Positions 1 to 8,294 of a stretch of DNA of 64,000 nt are shown in pieces. Position numbers and translations under genes: made by a program. This stretch comes from Sphingomonas sp. R-74633. GTDB lineage: Bacteria > Pseudomonadota > Alphaproteobacteria > Sphingomonadales > Sphingomonadaceae. The stretch spans positions 186,001-250,000 of the forward strand of contig NZ_JACCFG010000005.1 in assembly GCF_013416555.1 (NCBI RefSeq), given 5' to 3'. Every line of letters starts with the position of its first letter. The first letter of the stretch is position 1. Under the pieces are notes generated by a model. The model did no database searches. It had not been told where the DNA came from and worked only from the letters and a program-made list of their open reading frames with translations.

Positions 1-798
1 GCCCGGATAGCGCGTCAGCAGGTCGACGCCGGGCAGGTAAGGCTCGCCGCGAAAGTTGAGCGCATTGCCAAAGCGCCCGGCGCAACTCGCCAGCGTCTTG
101 TCGCACCCCTCGACCAGCAGCACGCGCCCGGGCGCATCGAAGCGCGGCGGCCGGCGCAGCGTCACGCTCGCCCCGTCGGAGCGCAGGATCGCATCTTCCA
201 GTCCAGAATTTGCGCCGGAGATCCAGCGGAGCCGTCCCTGCGCGTAGCCATTGGCCACCGGTTCGTCGGCATCCAGCGTCAGCAGATTGTCCTCGATGCC
301 GGTCACGACTGCGAAGTGGCGTCGCCCCGCCATCGCGACCCGGCAGCGCGCATCGCCCAGGTCGGCGCGGCATTCGGGCGACGTCTCCTCCGCCACCGGC
401 CGCTCGAGCGCCGCCATGGCGCCACGCAGCTCGGCAGTCAGCGTGCTCCCGCGCGTCTCGATCGCGCCAATCGTCCCTTCGCCCAGCGCGATCTGGTTCG
501 CCGGATCGGTCCAGTCACAGGCCAAGATCGCCACGCGCGCGCCGTCCCAGCGCCCGGCGAGCAGATCCGCCTCGCTGATCGCGTCGCTGGTCAGCGCGCC
601 GGTCACGTCCATGCTCGCCGGATCGAGCCCGGCGCCGCGCATGATCGCGCTCGGCACCATGCCGGGGGCAGCCCGATGGACCAGCCCGTCCCAGGCGATG
701 TCGCGGTCATGCGCAGTCAGCCCGATCGTCACGCCGTCGCGCCGCTCAATCCGCCAGCACAGCGCCAGCGTGGTGAGTTCCTGATCCAGCCAGCTCAT
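1..798 (-). CDS. GTA hub-like protein, DUF2163 / BR0599 family (gp13-like), partial
   Basis: The frame is open for 266 codons from an ATG at 798 to the window edge, so the C-terminus is missing. The start overlaps the stop of the DUF2460 gene as ATGA. The visible part has the family's cysteine pattern: an ECRADLGDARC stretch about 145 residues in, then a CDKTLASC stretch near residue 235, followed by FGN and NFRGEPYLPG. In the Rhodobacter GTA and lambda-like tails this protein forms the baseplate hub next to the distal tail protein. Its position directly after the DUF2460 gene fits that role. Peptidase (g14) and megatron (g15) genes would be expected further left, outside the window. Confidence 0.9.
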   Translation of the reverse strand, partial: MSWLDQELTTLALCWRIERRDGVTIGLTAHDRDIAWDGLVHRAAPGMVPSAIMRGAGLDPASMDVTGALTSDAISEADLLAGRWDGARVAILACDWTDPANQIALGEGTIGAIETRGSTLTAELRGAMAALERPVAEETSPECRADLGDARCRVAMAGRRHFAVVTGIEDNLLTLDADEPVANGYAQGRLRWISGANSGLEDAILRSDGASVTLRRPPRFDAPGRVLLVEGCDKTLASCAGRFGNALNFRGEPYLPGVDLLTRYPG

Positions 799-3005
799 TC
801 GCGGATCTCGACAAGCGGCACCGAGGCGATGGCCCCGGCGAGGAAGGTCGCACGGCTCACGCTCAGCCGATCCTCGGCAAAGCGCACCGGCACGTCATAA
901 TAGAAATGCGCGGTCACCACCGATTCCTCGGCGGGCGGCAGGCCGAGCGTCACCACGCCGCCGTCGCCCAGTTCGAAATCCTCGGTCTCGGCGCCGTCGA
1001 TCATCACCTGCAGCGTCGAGGCGATCGGCCGGGTGATCCGCCGCACCACATTCCCATAGCGCTTCACCAACTGGAAGCTCGCCCTGGTGCCGTCGCCCAC
1101 GCCGATCAGCTCGTCCCAGCCTTCCCAGTCGAACGGGTCGCGCAGCCGGAAGCCGCGCGCCGGGCCCATCCGCGCGCGGAAAAAGGCGAGCAGCTCGGCA
1201 ATATCCTCCTCCGAACGCAGCCCCGGCCCGATGTCGTAAGAAGTGCGTGCCTCCGCCCATTCGGCGTTGCGCTTCTCCTGCCCGCCCGCGCTGGTCACGA
1301 TCGAAGTCGAGACCTGCGGCACCACTTCCGCCTCGCGCCCCAGCGCGATCGGGAACAGCACGTCGTCGAACGCGTCCATCTCTTCCTCCTGATCGAAATG
1401 CACGAAACCGTCGCGCAGCACCTGCGGCAGCGCCCAGACGAAGGTCCGCGCCACGCCGCGCGCTCGCGCATGCCTGGCCGCCGCCGCGACATTCGCCCAT
1501 TGCCAGCGGTCCTCGGGCCTGAGCACGAAGCCGGCGAGATAATGCTGTTGTGCCGCTGGGTAGCCGAGCCGCGCCTCGATCGCCGCGATCCCGCGCGCGC
1601 TCGCCGCCTGGTTGCCGGTGGCCGCCCAGTCATAATCCTCGAGCTGGAGCAGATCGAAGGCCGGTGCCGCCCAGCCGAGCGGTACATTCGCTGCCGGCGA
1701 AACCAGCGCGGTCGGCGCATAGATGAGCAGCAGCACTTCCGCCTCGGCATCCACTGTGCGCACCGCATCGCGCAGCGCCAGCGTCGATGCCGCGAGCAGT
1801 GCCCCAGCGGCCACGGCGACGTCGCTCGCTCCGGCCAGCGCTGCCGCCGCCGCGGCGTCGTGGATGCACAGTCTCCCGTCGGGCAGCGTCCACCACCAGG
1901 GCTCGCCGATCTGGAAGCGCACCGCCAGCCCGGCGTCCTGCGCGATCCCGGCAAATTCGCGCGCCACTGCCCGCAAATAGCCCATCGCCCCGTCATGCGC
2001 GGGTGAGAGCAGCGCGGAAGGCGGGTCCCAGCCGGTCAGCGCCGGCGATCCATCCGCCGCGCGCTGCTTCCAATCGCCCCAGCAATGCTGGTCGAGCAGC
2101 TCATAGGAAAGCGACAGGATCAGCGCATATCCCAGCGCCATTGCCCGGTTGGCGAAGTCGATATGCCATGCCCGGCACGCCACGTTCAGCGCCGTCGTGC
2201 CCAGGCTGACATAATGGCCGCCCGAACCGGCCTCGAGCCGGAAATAATGGCTCATCCCGACATAATGGAGGATCGGCCCGCGCCAGCCGAGCTGGAGCAT
2301 GTTGCGCAGCAGCCGCTCGGGGCTCAGGTGATAATTGTCGTCATAGCCATTGGCGATGCTCAGCCCATGTTCGGGCACGATGACGTCGCCGATCGCCAGC
2401 ACCGATCCCGGACCCTCGCAGGCGATCTGGCTGAGCTCGATCCAACCCTCCGCCGGTGCGTCCAGATCGGCATCCGCCGCGGTATAGCCCGGCGCGACCA
2501 GCGAGATGAACATCCGGTCGACATCGCCCGCCCACACCGGATCGGCTTCGCCTGGCAGCAGGAAGCCGCCCTGCACGGTCGCGAAGTCGATCGAGACGAC
2601 CGCGTCCTCCGCGCTCCCCTCGGCATAGTTCCACAGCCGCACATACCAGGCGCGTGGCGTGCCGCCCGCATCGCGCCCTTCGATCGTCAGCACCGGGCCG
2701 TTGATCGCATCGAGCGGCCGCACCCCCGAGGAGCGCCAGCGAAACCGCAGCCGGCAGTCGCGGAAATCCCGGTCGGTTGCGTAGCGCAGCAGCGGATGAT
2801 CGTGCCGGTCCTCGGCCTCCCAGATCAGTCCGGCCAGATCGTCCTGGCGATAAAAGACCGCATCCACCCGCAGCGCATCTGGGCTGGTGCTCGTCACCGC
2901 TGCCATCATCGGCCGCGGAAAATTGACCGTCCAGTACGCGGGATCGAAGCGCGAGAGCACGCCTTCGGCCTGCCCGCGGCGCGCATCGGCGAGCCACCAA
3001 CCCAT
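795..3005 (-). CDS. GTA distal tail protein (DUF2460, gp12-like) with N-terminal TIM-barrel-like extension
   Basis: 736 residues from the ATG at 3005, which is preceded by a GGAAG Shine-Dalgarno; an earlier in-frame start would lie in the upstream hairpin. Residues 543-736 match the DUF2460/TIGR02217 pattern of GTA gp12 (QEKRNAEWAEAR, then RGFRLRDPFDW), which forms the distal tail ring. Residues 1-540 are extra compared with the roughly 200-residue Rhodobacter protein. They contain an early beta-rich region and then alternating strand/helix segments with IGEPWWW (E368) and LQLEDYDW (E456). A GEP glutamate followed about 90 residues later by a second glutamate resembles the acid/base and nucleophile pair of clan GH-A glycosidases. 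That function is inferred; the DUF2460 assignment is firm. Confidence 0.85.
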   Translation of the reverse strand: MGWWLADARRGQAEGVLSRFDPAYWTVNFPRPMMAAVTSTSPDALRVDAVFYRQDDLAGLIWEAEDRHDHPLLRYATDRDFRDCRLRFRWRSSGVRPLDAINGPVLTIEGRDAGGTPRAWYVRLWNYAEGSAEDAVVSIDFATVQGGFLLPGEADPVWAGDVDRMFISLVAPGYTAADADLDAPAEGWIELSQIACEGPGSVLAIGDVIVPEHGLSIANGYDDNYHLSPERLLRNMLQLGWRGPILHYVGMSHYFRLEAGSGGHYVSLGTTALNVACRAWHIDFANRAMALGYALILSLSYELLDQHCWGDWKQRAADGSPALTGWDPPSALLSPAHDGAMGYLRAVAREFAGIAQDAGLAVRFQIGEPWWWTLPDGRLCIHDAAAAAALAGASDVAVAAGALLAASTLALRDAVRTVDAEAEVLLLIYAPTALVSPAANVPLGWAAPAFDLLQLEDYDWAATGNQAASARGIAAIEARLGYPAAQQHYLAGFVLRPEDRWQWANVAAAARHARARGVARTFVWALPQVLRDGFVHFDQEEEMDAFDDVLFPIALGREAEVVPQVSTSIVTSAGGQEKRNAEWAEARTSYDIGPGLRSEEDIAELLAFFRARMGPARGFRLRDPFDWEGWDELIGVGDGTRASFQLVKRYGNVVRRITRPIASTLQVMIDGAETEDFELGDGGVVTLGLPPAEESVVTAHFYYDVPVRFAEDRLSVSRATFLAGAIASVPLVEIRE

Positions 3006-3030
3006 GTTTTCTTCCTTCGAAGTTGACGAA

Positions 3031-3062
3031 GGCCGTCCCCCCATTTCCGTGGGGGGACGGCC
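3031..3062 (-). other. strong hairpin between beta-helix gene and DUF2460 gene
   Basis: A perfect 12-bp inverted repeat (GGCCGTCCCCCC and its complement) surrounds an 8-base loop. No T-run follows on the minus strand, so it is not a classical intrinsic terminator. It may protect the 3' end of the upstream message or lower read-through into the tail gene. Confidence 0.6.
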
Positions 3063-3073
3063 GGGAAGCGCCG

Positions 3074-4576
3074 TTACGGGCGGCGCTTCCACACATCGAT
3101 GTTGAGCGTGCCCGAGGTGATATTCTTCGCCGCGCCCGAATTGTTGAGGATGATGAGCGTCACCTGGTCGTTGGCGTTGACGTAGCCGTAGTAGGTGCAG
3201 CCATCCGCGTTCGATACCGCATGGGTCACTGTCACCACGTCTCCCATTTCTGCGCCGGCGACCGCGAAGCCTGTCGAATAGGAGCTGCCATCAGGGATGG
3301 ACGGGGGATCGAAGCTGTCGGCGAAGCGGATCCGGTCGTCGATCGCGCAGGGCACGCCGTTCAGGTCGACGTCGGTCAGGGTGCCCGGGCTGAACTTGTT
3401 TCCGGTGACCTTGAGGAGAACCGGGGCAGGGCTGGTCGGATCGAGACGGAACGCAGCACGCGAGCTATCGCCGAGCGAGCGGTTCCCGCTCACCAGGATA
3501 TCCGAAGTCGCAATCGCATCATCGCCCCGGCTTGCGGCCAAGTTGATATTGGGGTGGGTGCCCGGCGAGGCCAGCGAACTCTCGTTGATCTGATTGTTCG
3601 CAATCACCCCGCCTGTCAGTGCCACCACATCGATGCCGACATAGTCCGAATCGCGGATCTGGTTGCCGATCACGCAGTTATTTTTGCAGTTCGGGTTGTC
3701 GGTGCCGTCGATCTTGATCCCGCAGCCGCCACTGCTCTGGATCACATTGTTGGCGATCAAATTGTCGGCGCTGTTGCCGAAGATCGAGATCGCCGAGAAG
3801 TTGACGAAATTATAGGGCTCCGGGGCAGATTCAGGAGTCACGATCGTAACGGCGTACAGCACCGTGTTGCCCTCAATCACATTGCCGATGCTTGCGGGCT
3901 GGTTCGCATGCGTGTTGATCGTCAGCCCCTCGAGCTGGAAGCCGGTGCAGAAATTATTGGTGACACGCGCATAGGAAACCCCGGCCGAGAGATAGACGAA
4001 GTGCCGCCCGCGATCGACCGCAGCCAGGCCAACACAGCCATCGACCAGCAGGCTGGTCACCGCGCCGGCCAGCACGCCATAGCCATAGCCCGATTCGGTG
4101 CCCCATAGCCGCTCGAAGAAGCAGTTGCGCACCTGGCCGAAATCGGCGCCGGTCTCGAATTTGAGACCGTTGATGAAGCCGATATCGGGGTCGTTCGAAC
4201 TGAATTCGACTTCCACCACATGCAAATGCGGCGCGGGATAGGTCTCACTGGTGAAAATCGCGAACACGCTGTCGTTCGGCGCCTCGGCCGTGCCTTCCAG
4301 GCGCAGCTTGGCGATGCGGACATAGCTGGCACGCACGTCGATCGCGTTGGCAGTCGGATCGGTATTGCGCAGCACCGATCCATGGCCTTCGCCTAGCATG
4401 CCGGTGCCGGCGAGCGTCACGACCAGCTGGTCATGATGATAGACGCCGTGCGGGAAGAAGATCTGCTCGCCCGTGTCGAGCGCGGTCTGGATATAGGAAG
4501 TGAGATCCGTCGTGTCCGTTCCGGCATGAATGCCGGCGTGCAGGCCGGACGGAATGAAATCCAATACTGAAGCCAT
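3074..4576 (-). CDS. right-handed parallel beta-helix protein inserted in GTA tail cluster
   Basis: 500 residues. The ATG at 4576 follows a GGGAG Shine-Dalgarno. The N-terminus (DFIPSGLHAGI, then DLTSYIQTALDTGEQIFFPHGVYH) is the usual opening of pectate-lyase-3-like tailspikes and depolymerases. The centre repeats short NNxI/GNxI rungs (NVIEGNTV, NLIANNVI, NNCVIGNQI, GVIANNQI), as expected for a beta-helix. The last 80 residues look like a separate beta-rich, possibly trimerising end domain. There is no signal peptide, which fits a particle component. It lies between tape measure and gp12 homologues, where the standard GTA order has no gene. It may bind or cut capsule polysaccharide. Enzyme activity and substrate are unknown. 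Confidence 0.85.
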   Translation of the reverse strand: MASVLDFIPSGLHAGIHAGTDTTDLTSYIQTALDTGEQIFFPHGVYHHDQLVVTLAGTGMLGEGHGSVLRNTDPTANAIDVRASYVRIAKLRLEGTAEAPNDSVFAIFTSETYPAPHLHVVEVEFSSNDPDIGFINGLKFETGADFGQVRNCFFERLWGTESGYGYGVLAGAVTSLLVDGCVGLAAVDRGRHFVYLSAGVSYARVTNNFCTGFQLEGLTINTHANQPASIGNVIEGNTVLYAVTIVTPESAPEPYNFVNFSAISIFGNSADNLIANNVIQSSGGCGIKIDGTDNPNCKNNCVIGNQIRDSDYVGIDVVALTGGVIANNQINESSLASPGTHPNINLAASRGDDAIATSDILVSGNRSLGDSSRAAFRLDPTSPAPVLLKVTGNKFSPGTLTDVDLNGVPCAIDDRIRFADSFDPPSIPDGSSYSTGFAVAGAEMGDVVTVTHAVSNADGCTYYGYVNANDQVTLIILNNSGAAKNITSGTLNIDVWKRRP

Positions 4577-4673
4577 TTGATACTCCCAGGGTCGCGAATA
4601 TTTCGGGCAGCAGGCCGCGCGACCGTTTCCAGCCTGCCGGTATCCAAAAGAGGAAAGGGATGTGCCGCCTGGG

Positions 4674-5237
4674 CTAGTCCGTCGCTGTCAGCGCCGCCTT
4701 CACTGCCCGCGCTACCTGGCGGCTCGACTGGGCGAGCGCCTGGGGTGCAGTGTCTGCGCGCGCATTGACGGTGATCGCCACGCGCACTTCGCGCAGCCCC
4801 GCGCCCGGCGTAGCGGCGACGCTTCCCGCGCTGGTCGGCACGAACAGCTCAGGCCCGCGCTCACCCACCATATACGGCCGCCCCGGGCTCACCGGCCCGC
4901 CGGTCGCGCGGCCCGGTGCGCCGAACAGGCTGCTCAGCAGGCCGGTCAGCGTGTCGCCCACGCCCTTGCCGCCGGTCACCGAGGCGATGCCTTCGCGCAG
5001 CGCTGATCGCGCGATCTCGTCCATCACGCTCAGCACAGTGCGCTTGAGGTCCTCGAACCCGAACTTGCCGGTGCGCACCGAGCGCAGCAGCGCGTTCTCG
5101 ATTGCCCGGCCGGCACGGTTGGCGCCGGCTTCCAGCGGGCCCTCCAGGCCGGCGCGCATCTCCTCCACGTCGCGGGCAAAGGCACGCGTATCGGTGCGCA
5201 CCTCGACCAGCAGCCGCTCGATCACTTCCTCATCCAT
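4674..5237 (-). CDS. short phage tail tape measure-like protein (GTA gp11-like)
   Basis: 187 residues, starting 8 bases inside the preceding chaperone gene. The first 60 residues are charged and helical (VRTDTRAFARDVEEMRAGLEGP), resembling the start of the tape-measure family. A Gly/Ala-rich stretch follows, then the GRATGGPVSPGRPYMVGERGPELFVP motif typical of tape measure C-termini. Order (after the two tail-assembly genes, before gp12) supports the GTA gp11 role of setting tail length. It is far shorter than siphophage rulers but similar to the roughly 220-residue Rhodobacter GTA protein. Confidence 0.8.
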   Translation of the reverse strand: MDEEVIERLLVEVRTDTRAFARDVEEMRAGLEGPLEAGANRAGRAIENALLRSVRTGKFGFEDLKRTVLSVMDEIARSALREGIASVTGGKGVGDTLTGLLSSLFGAPGRATGGPVSPGRPYMVGERGPELFVPTSAGSVAATPGAGLREVRVAITVNARADTAPQALAQSSRQVARAVKAALTATD

Positions 5238-5421
5238 CGGGAAATTGCTCCTTCAGCCTTGCGAGCGCGCCCGCATCGGGCGGCAGCGCCGCCTCGCCGC
5301 GGATCGCATCGAGCAGCGCGCCCAGCTCGGCCGGAGTCGCCGCCCAGAAGTCGGCGGGCCGCCAGCCGAACATCGCCCCTGCCGCGCCGGCCAGCCGCCG
5401 GGCATTGTCCGCGAAGGTCAT
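5230..5421 (-). CDS. small phage tail assembly chaperone (rcc01693-type)
   Basis: 63 residues from the ATG at 5421, which overlaps the stop of the preceding gene as ATGA. The sequence MTFADNARRLAGAAG, then GWRPADFWAATPAELGALL, is typical of the small tail-assembly protein found after g10 in alphaproteobacterial GTA clusters. It is presumed to help load the tape measure, which follows with an 8-base overlap. Longer upstream starts would lie inside g10, so the coupled start is preferred. Confidence 0.8.
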   Translation of the reverse strand: MTFADNARRLAGAAGAMFGWRPADFWAATPAELGALLDAIRGEAALPPDAGALARLKEQFPDG

Positions 5422-5726
5422 CGTCCGGCCAGGATCTGCCCGATCAGCACGCGAAGCGCCGGGGTGATCGCCTTCAATCCCGCGGCCACCAGCGCCTCGC
5501 CGAACGTCGCGCGGTCGATCGCCGGCGGATCCTTCAGACAATGCCAGAACAGGCCCACGATCTCGGCGATGCCCAGCGTGCCCGATGCCGCGCGCTCGAC
5601 CAGCTCGAACAGTGGCCCCAGCTCGCCCTCGGCCGCCACCAGCGCCTGGAAGCTCGGGCGCAGGACATGCGTCACGCCGTCCAGCACCAGCGCCGCCTCG
5701 CCGCGTTCCGGATTTGCGGCGCTCAT
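5418..5726 (-). CDS. GTA gp10-like tail assembly protein (GTA-gp10 family)
   Basis: 102 residues from the ATG at 5726, overlapping the stop of the major tail protein gene by ATGA. The core (VTHVLRPSFQALVAAEGELG, then IAEIVGLFWHCLKD) matches the gene-transfer-agent gp10 family, which works like the gpG tail chaperones. It sits between the major tail protein and the small chaperone. An in-frame start further upstream would overlap the tail gene by more than 250 bases and is rejected. Confidence 0.85.
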   Translation of the reverse strand: MSAANPERGEAALVLDGVTHVLRPSFQALVAAEGELGPLFELVERAASGTLGIAEIVGLFWHCLKDPPAIDRATFGEALVAAGLKAITPALRVLIGQILAGR

Positions 5727-6130
5727 GCCGACACCACCGGGCCGGAGCTCTCCAGGCTCAGCGTGTAGCTGCGCTCGCCGTTGAAATCGCCGGCATAGTC
5801 GAGCCGGGTGACCAGGAACTTGGCGCTGACCGTCTCGCCGCTCTCGAAGCTCAGCCGATAGTCGTCGAGCACGCCGGAAAGCGCATTGGCCTTCAGCCGC
5901 ACCTCCGCCGCCGATCCGGTGAACACGCCGGCGCCCGATACGCTCACCGATCGCACCCCCGCGCCCGACAGCAGCTCGCGCCATCCGCCGCTGTCCTTGC
6001 TGGTGATCGCCACCATCTCGCCGTTCACGCTCATCTGCGTGGTGCGCAGCCCGGCCACGGTCGCATAGACCACCGGCACCGCGCCGTTCCCCACCTTGAG
6101 CAGGAACGCGCTACCCTTCTCTGCCGCCAT
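5723..6130 (-). CDS. phage major tail protein, TP901-1 / GTA gp9 family
   Basis: 135 residues. The features MAAEKGSAFLLKVGN, VAGLRTTQMSVNGEMVAITSKDSGGWRELL and a beta-rich end with FNGERSYTLSLESSG are those of the TP901-1-type tail tube subunit. It builds the non-contractile tail tube. The gene follows the DUF3168 gene by 10 bases and is coupled to gp10 through an ATGA overlap. Confidence 0.9.
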   Translation of the reverse strand: MAAEKGSAFLLKVGNGAVPVVYATVAGLRTTQMSVNGEMVAITSKDSGGWRELLSGAGVRSVSVSGAGVFTGSAAEVRLKANALSGVLDDYRLSFESGETVSAKFLVTRLDYAGDFNGERSYTLSLESSGPVVSA

Positions 6131-6140
6131 TGCTCTCTCC

Positions 6141-6530
6141 TCAAAGCGCGCTGCGGAGCATCCGCACGCGAAATTCGCTCACCGATTGCCAGCGCCCGTC
6201 CCCCTCGCGGCTGATCCGGGATCGCAGCAGCACCAGGCTGGCAACTTCCCAGCCTTCGCCGATCGCGCGCGGCATCGCCTCGATCTTCGCCTCGACCGCG
6301 CCCGCCAGCCCGCGCAGCCGCGCCGGCCGCTCGCCCGCGTCGAACAAGGTGACGGCGAACCGCCCCTCGCGCCCGGCCATGTCCTTGGTGCCCCAGTCGG
6401 AAAGCCAGGCCTCCTCGACCAGTGCATAGGGGCGCGCCGCACGCACCGGCGGCGCGTCGAACACGGCGGTCACCTCGAGCCCGGCCAGCGCCTCGACCAG
6501 CGCCGCCTGCAGCACTGCCTGCACGCTCAT
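6141..6530 (-). CDS. DUF3168 head-tail connector protein (GTA gp8-like)
   Basis: 129 residues. It opens with VQAVLQAALVEALAGLEVTAVFDAPP and has PYALVEEAWLSDWGTKDMAGREGRF, the hallmark of the DUF3168 family (tail terminator/completion proteins, GTA gp8). It presumably caps the tail tube at the head-tail joint. Its ATG overlaps the stop of the 50-residue upstream gene. Confidence 0.88.
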   Translation of the reverse strand: MSVQAVLQAALVEALAGLEVTAVFDAPPVRAARPYALVEEAWLSDWGTKDMAGREGRFAVTLFDAGERPARLRGLAGAVEAKIEAMPRAIGEGWEVASLVLLRSRISREGDGRWQSVSEFRVRMLRSAL

Positions 6531-6679
6531 TTGAGCAGCCCTCCGATCCAGCGCAGCCGCGCGCGCAAATCACGCCCCTCGATCACCAACCCGTCGTCGC
6601 GCAGCTCGACCCGGGCATCCGGCACGGCCTCGCGCACGCGATCGGCGACGCGCGCGCTCGCCCGTTCCACCGCGCTCAT
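6527..6679 (-). CDS. 50-residue GTA-cluster protein, function unknown
   Basis: 50 residues from the ATG at 6679, which overlaps the connector gene's stop as ATGA; its own stop overlaps the next start in the same way. The sequence is charged and helical at first (VERASARVADRVREAV), then short beta strands ending in LRWIGGLLK. The position corresponds to g7, but I recognise no family confidently. The tight coupling on both sides argues that it is translated. Confidence 0.65.
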   Translation of the reverse strand: MSAVERASARVADRVREAVPDARVELRDDGLVIEGRDLRARLRWIGGLLK

Positions 6680-7158
6680 GCCGCGAGCCGCACGCGGCGC
6701 CACGGCCGCCACAGCGCGCTCACCGCCGCCGGCGGCGCCAGACCATTCTCACGGTGGTCGAACAGATGCGCGACGAGCAGCACGACGCCCGTCGCGATGG
6801 GCGGCGGCAGGTCGCCCCAACCCGCCGCCGTCCCCGCACGGTAGCCGACGGTCACCCGCCCGCTCGCGCGCACCCAGCCCAGCCCCTGGGTGTCGATGTC
6901 GATCGCCACGTCGATCCCGGCATCGATCTCGGTAACCGGCGCCATCGTCAGCGCCTTCCAGTGGCGCTTCGATTCCACATCCTCGCTGAAGTCCCGCGCG
7001 ATCAGCGCCGTCCCGGTAAACGCCTCGGCCAGCGCCAGCGCGCTCGCCGCCAGCCCTTCGATCAGCGCATCCTCGCTCGCCCCGGCGATCCGCAGATGCG
7101 CCTTGGCAGCCTCGCGCGCGGCCTCGATCACCGCGCTTGGAAAAGGCGGAGAATCCAT
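6676..7158 (-). CDS. phage head-tail connector protein (gp6 / phiE125 gp8-like)
   Basis: 160 residues. An N-terminal helical part (AAREAAKAHLRIAG, ALIEGLAASALALAEAFTG) precedes a beta part with VTEIDAGIDVAIDIDTQGLGWVRAS and a late helix with GVVLLVAHLFDHRE, the layout of the HK97 gp6/phiE125 gp8 connectors. It follows the capsid gene after a 63-base gap with a hairpin. Expected role: the ring that joins the portal to the tail. Confidence 0.85.
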   Translation of the reverse strand: MDSPPFPSAVIEAAREAAKAHLRIAGASEDALIEGLAASALALAEAFTGTALIARDFSEDVESKRHWKALTMAPVTEIDAGIDVAIDIDTQGLGWVRASGRVTVGYRAGTAAGWGDLPPPIATGVVLLVAHLFDHRENGLAPPAAVSALWRPWRRVRLAA

Positions 7159-7183
7159 ATCGTCTCCTGTCGCAAAGAGAGAG

Positions 7184-7211
7184 GGGGCGCCGCCCTCCCC
7201 GAACGGCGCCC
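7184..7211 (-). other. hairpin between capsid and connector genes
   Basis: An 8-bp perfect inverted repeat (GGGCGCCG / CGGCGCCC) around an 11-base loop lies in the 63-base gap after the capsid stop. There is no T-run on the minus strand. It could be an mRNA 3'-end protector or a weak attenuator. Confidence 0.4.
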
Positions 7212-7221
7212 GCGAAGGTGA

Positions 7222-8274
7222 TCAGGCCGAGAATTTCAGCAGCTTGATCGCCTCCGAATTGCTCACCATCCCGCCGACGCGCTTGGTCGCGTAGAAATGG
7301 ACGAACGGCTTGTTGCTGTACGGATCGCGCAGGATCTGCGTCTCGCCGCGCTCGGCGATCAGGTACCCCGCCTGGAAATTGCCGAACGCGATCGACAGGC
7401 TGTTCGCCGCGATGTCGGGCATGTCCTCGGCCTCGACCACCGGGTACCCCAGCAGGGTCGCCGGCTGCCCCGCCGCCAGCGAGGGCTGCCACAGCAGCGC
7501 GCCGTCGCTCGTCTTGAACTTGCGCACCCGCGCCAGCGTCGCCGAGTTCATCACCCAGCTCGCGCCCTGGCGGTACGGCGCGCGCAGCGCCTGGACGATG
7601 TCGATCAGCTTCTCCTCGGGATTGGCCGCAAAGGCCCCCGCCGCGCCGCTCACGATATACTGCAGCGTGCCGAACGCCCGCACGCCGTCACCGGTCGCCG
7701 CATTGGGCGCCGACAGGAAGCCCTTGGGCTTGTTCATCCCATTGCCACCGACGAACGCCGCGCCCTCGGCCGCCGCGAACTCGCGCGCGATCTCGTCGCT
7801 CAGCCAGGTCTCGACGTCGAAGCCAGCATCGTCGAGCATCGCCTGGCTCGCCGCCGGATTGGCGTAGAGGTCGCCCATCGGCGGCGCGACTTCGTTGAAC
7901 ACCGGCGTATCGGTCTCGTCGCGCGCTGCGGTCTCCGCCGCCCAGCCGCTCTCGAAGCCGCCGCTCGCCACCAGCTTGCGATAGCCGCTCGACCCCACCG
8001 TCACCACATTGGCGATGCTGCGGATCGGCGACACCGCCTTCAGCGTCGCGTCGATCCGCGCATCGAGCTCGTCGGGCACGGCATAGCCGCCCGCCGCATC
8101 GCTCGCGCCGCTCATCGCCTTGGCCTCGAGCCCGCCGCCCGAGCGCAGGAAATTCTCGAACGCCGCGCCGGCGATCGGCCGCGCACCCGCGAGCATCGGC
8201 CGCTCCGGCGGCAATCCGCTGCGTTCCATCGCCTCGAAGCTCGCCTCGAGCGCATCCGCCTTCACTTCGATCAT
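7222..8274 (-). CDS. HK97-fold major capsid protein (GTA gp5-like)
   Basis: 350 residues. The first about 55 residues form a short charged delta-like region. A Gly/Ala linker (SGASDAAGGYAVPDEL) and then the conserved HK97-family body follow: DATLKAVSPIRSIANVV, GWAAETAARDETDTP, IAREFAAAEGAAFVGGNG, KPKGFL, and a C-terminal QILRDPYSNKPFVHFYATKRVGG. It makes the icosahedral head after cleavage by the adjacent prohead protease. Hairpins lie both before (8295-8324) and after (7184-7211) the gene, which may allow capsid dosage to differ from its neighbours. Confidence 0.95.
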   Translation of the reverse strand: MIEVKADALEASFEAMERSGLPPERPMLAGARPIAGAAFENFLRSGGGLEAKAMSGASDAAGGYAVPDELDARIDATLKAVSPIRSIANVVTVGSSGYRKLVASGGFESGWAAETAARDETDTPVFNEVAPPMGDLYANPAASQAMLDDAGFDVETWLSDEIAREFAAAEGAAFVGGNGMNKPKGFLSAPNAATGDGVRAFGTLQYIVSGAAGAFAANPEEKLIDIVQALRAPYRQGASWVMNSATLARVRKFKTSDGALLWQPSLAAGQPATLLGYPVVEAEDMPDIAANSLSIAFGNFQAGYLIAERGETQILRDPYSNKPFVHFYATKRVGGMVSNSEAIKLLKFSA

Positions 8275-8294
8275 TCCCGTCTCCCGTCCACGCC

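Noticed and set aside
5230-5726. Programmed frameshift joining gp10 and the small tail chaperone, as in lambda gpG/gpGT
   Set aside because: The junction is an ordinary ATGA stop/start overlap and no slippery heptamer was found near it.
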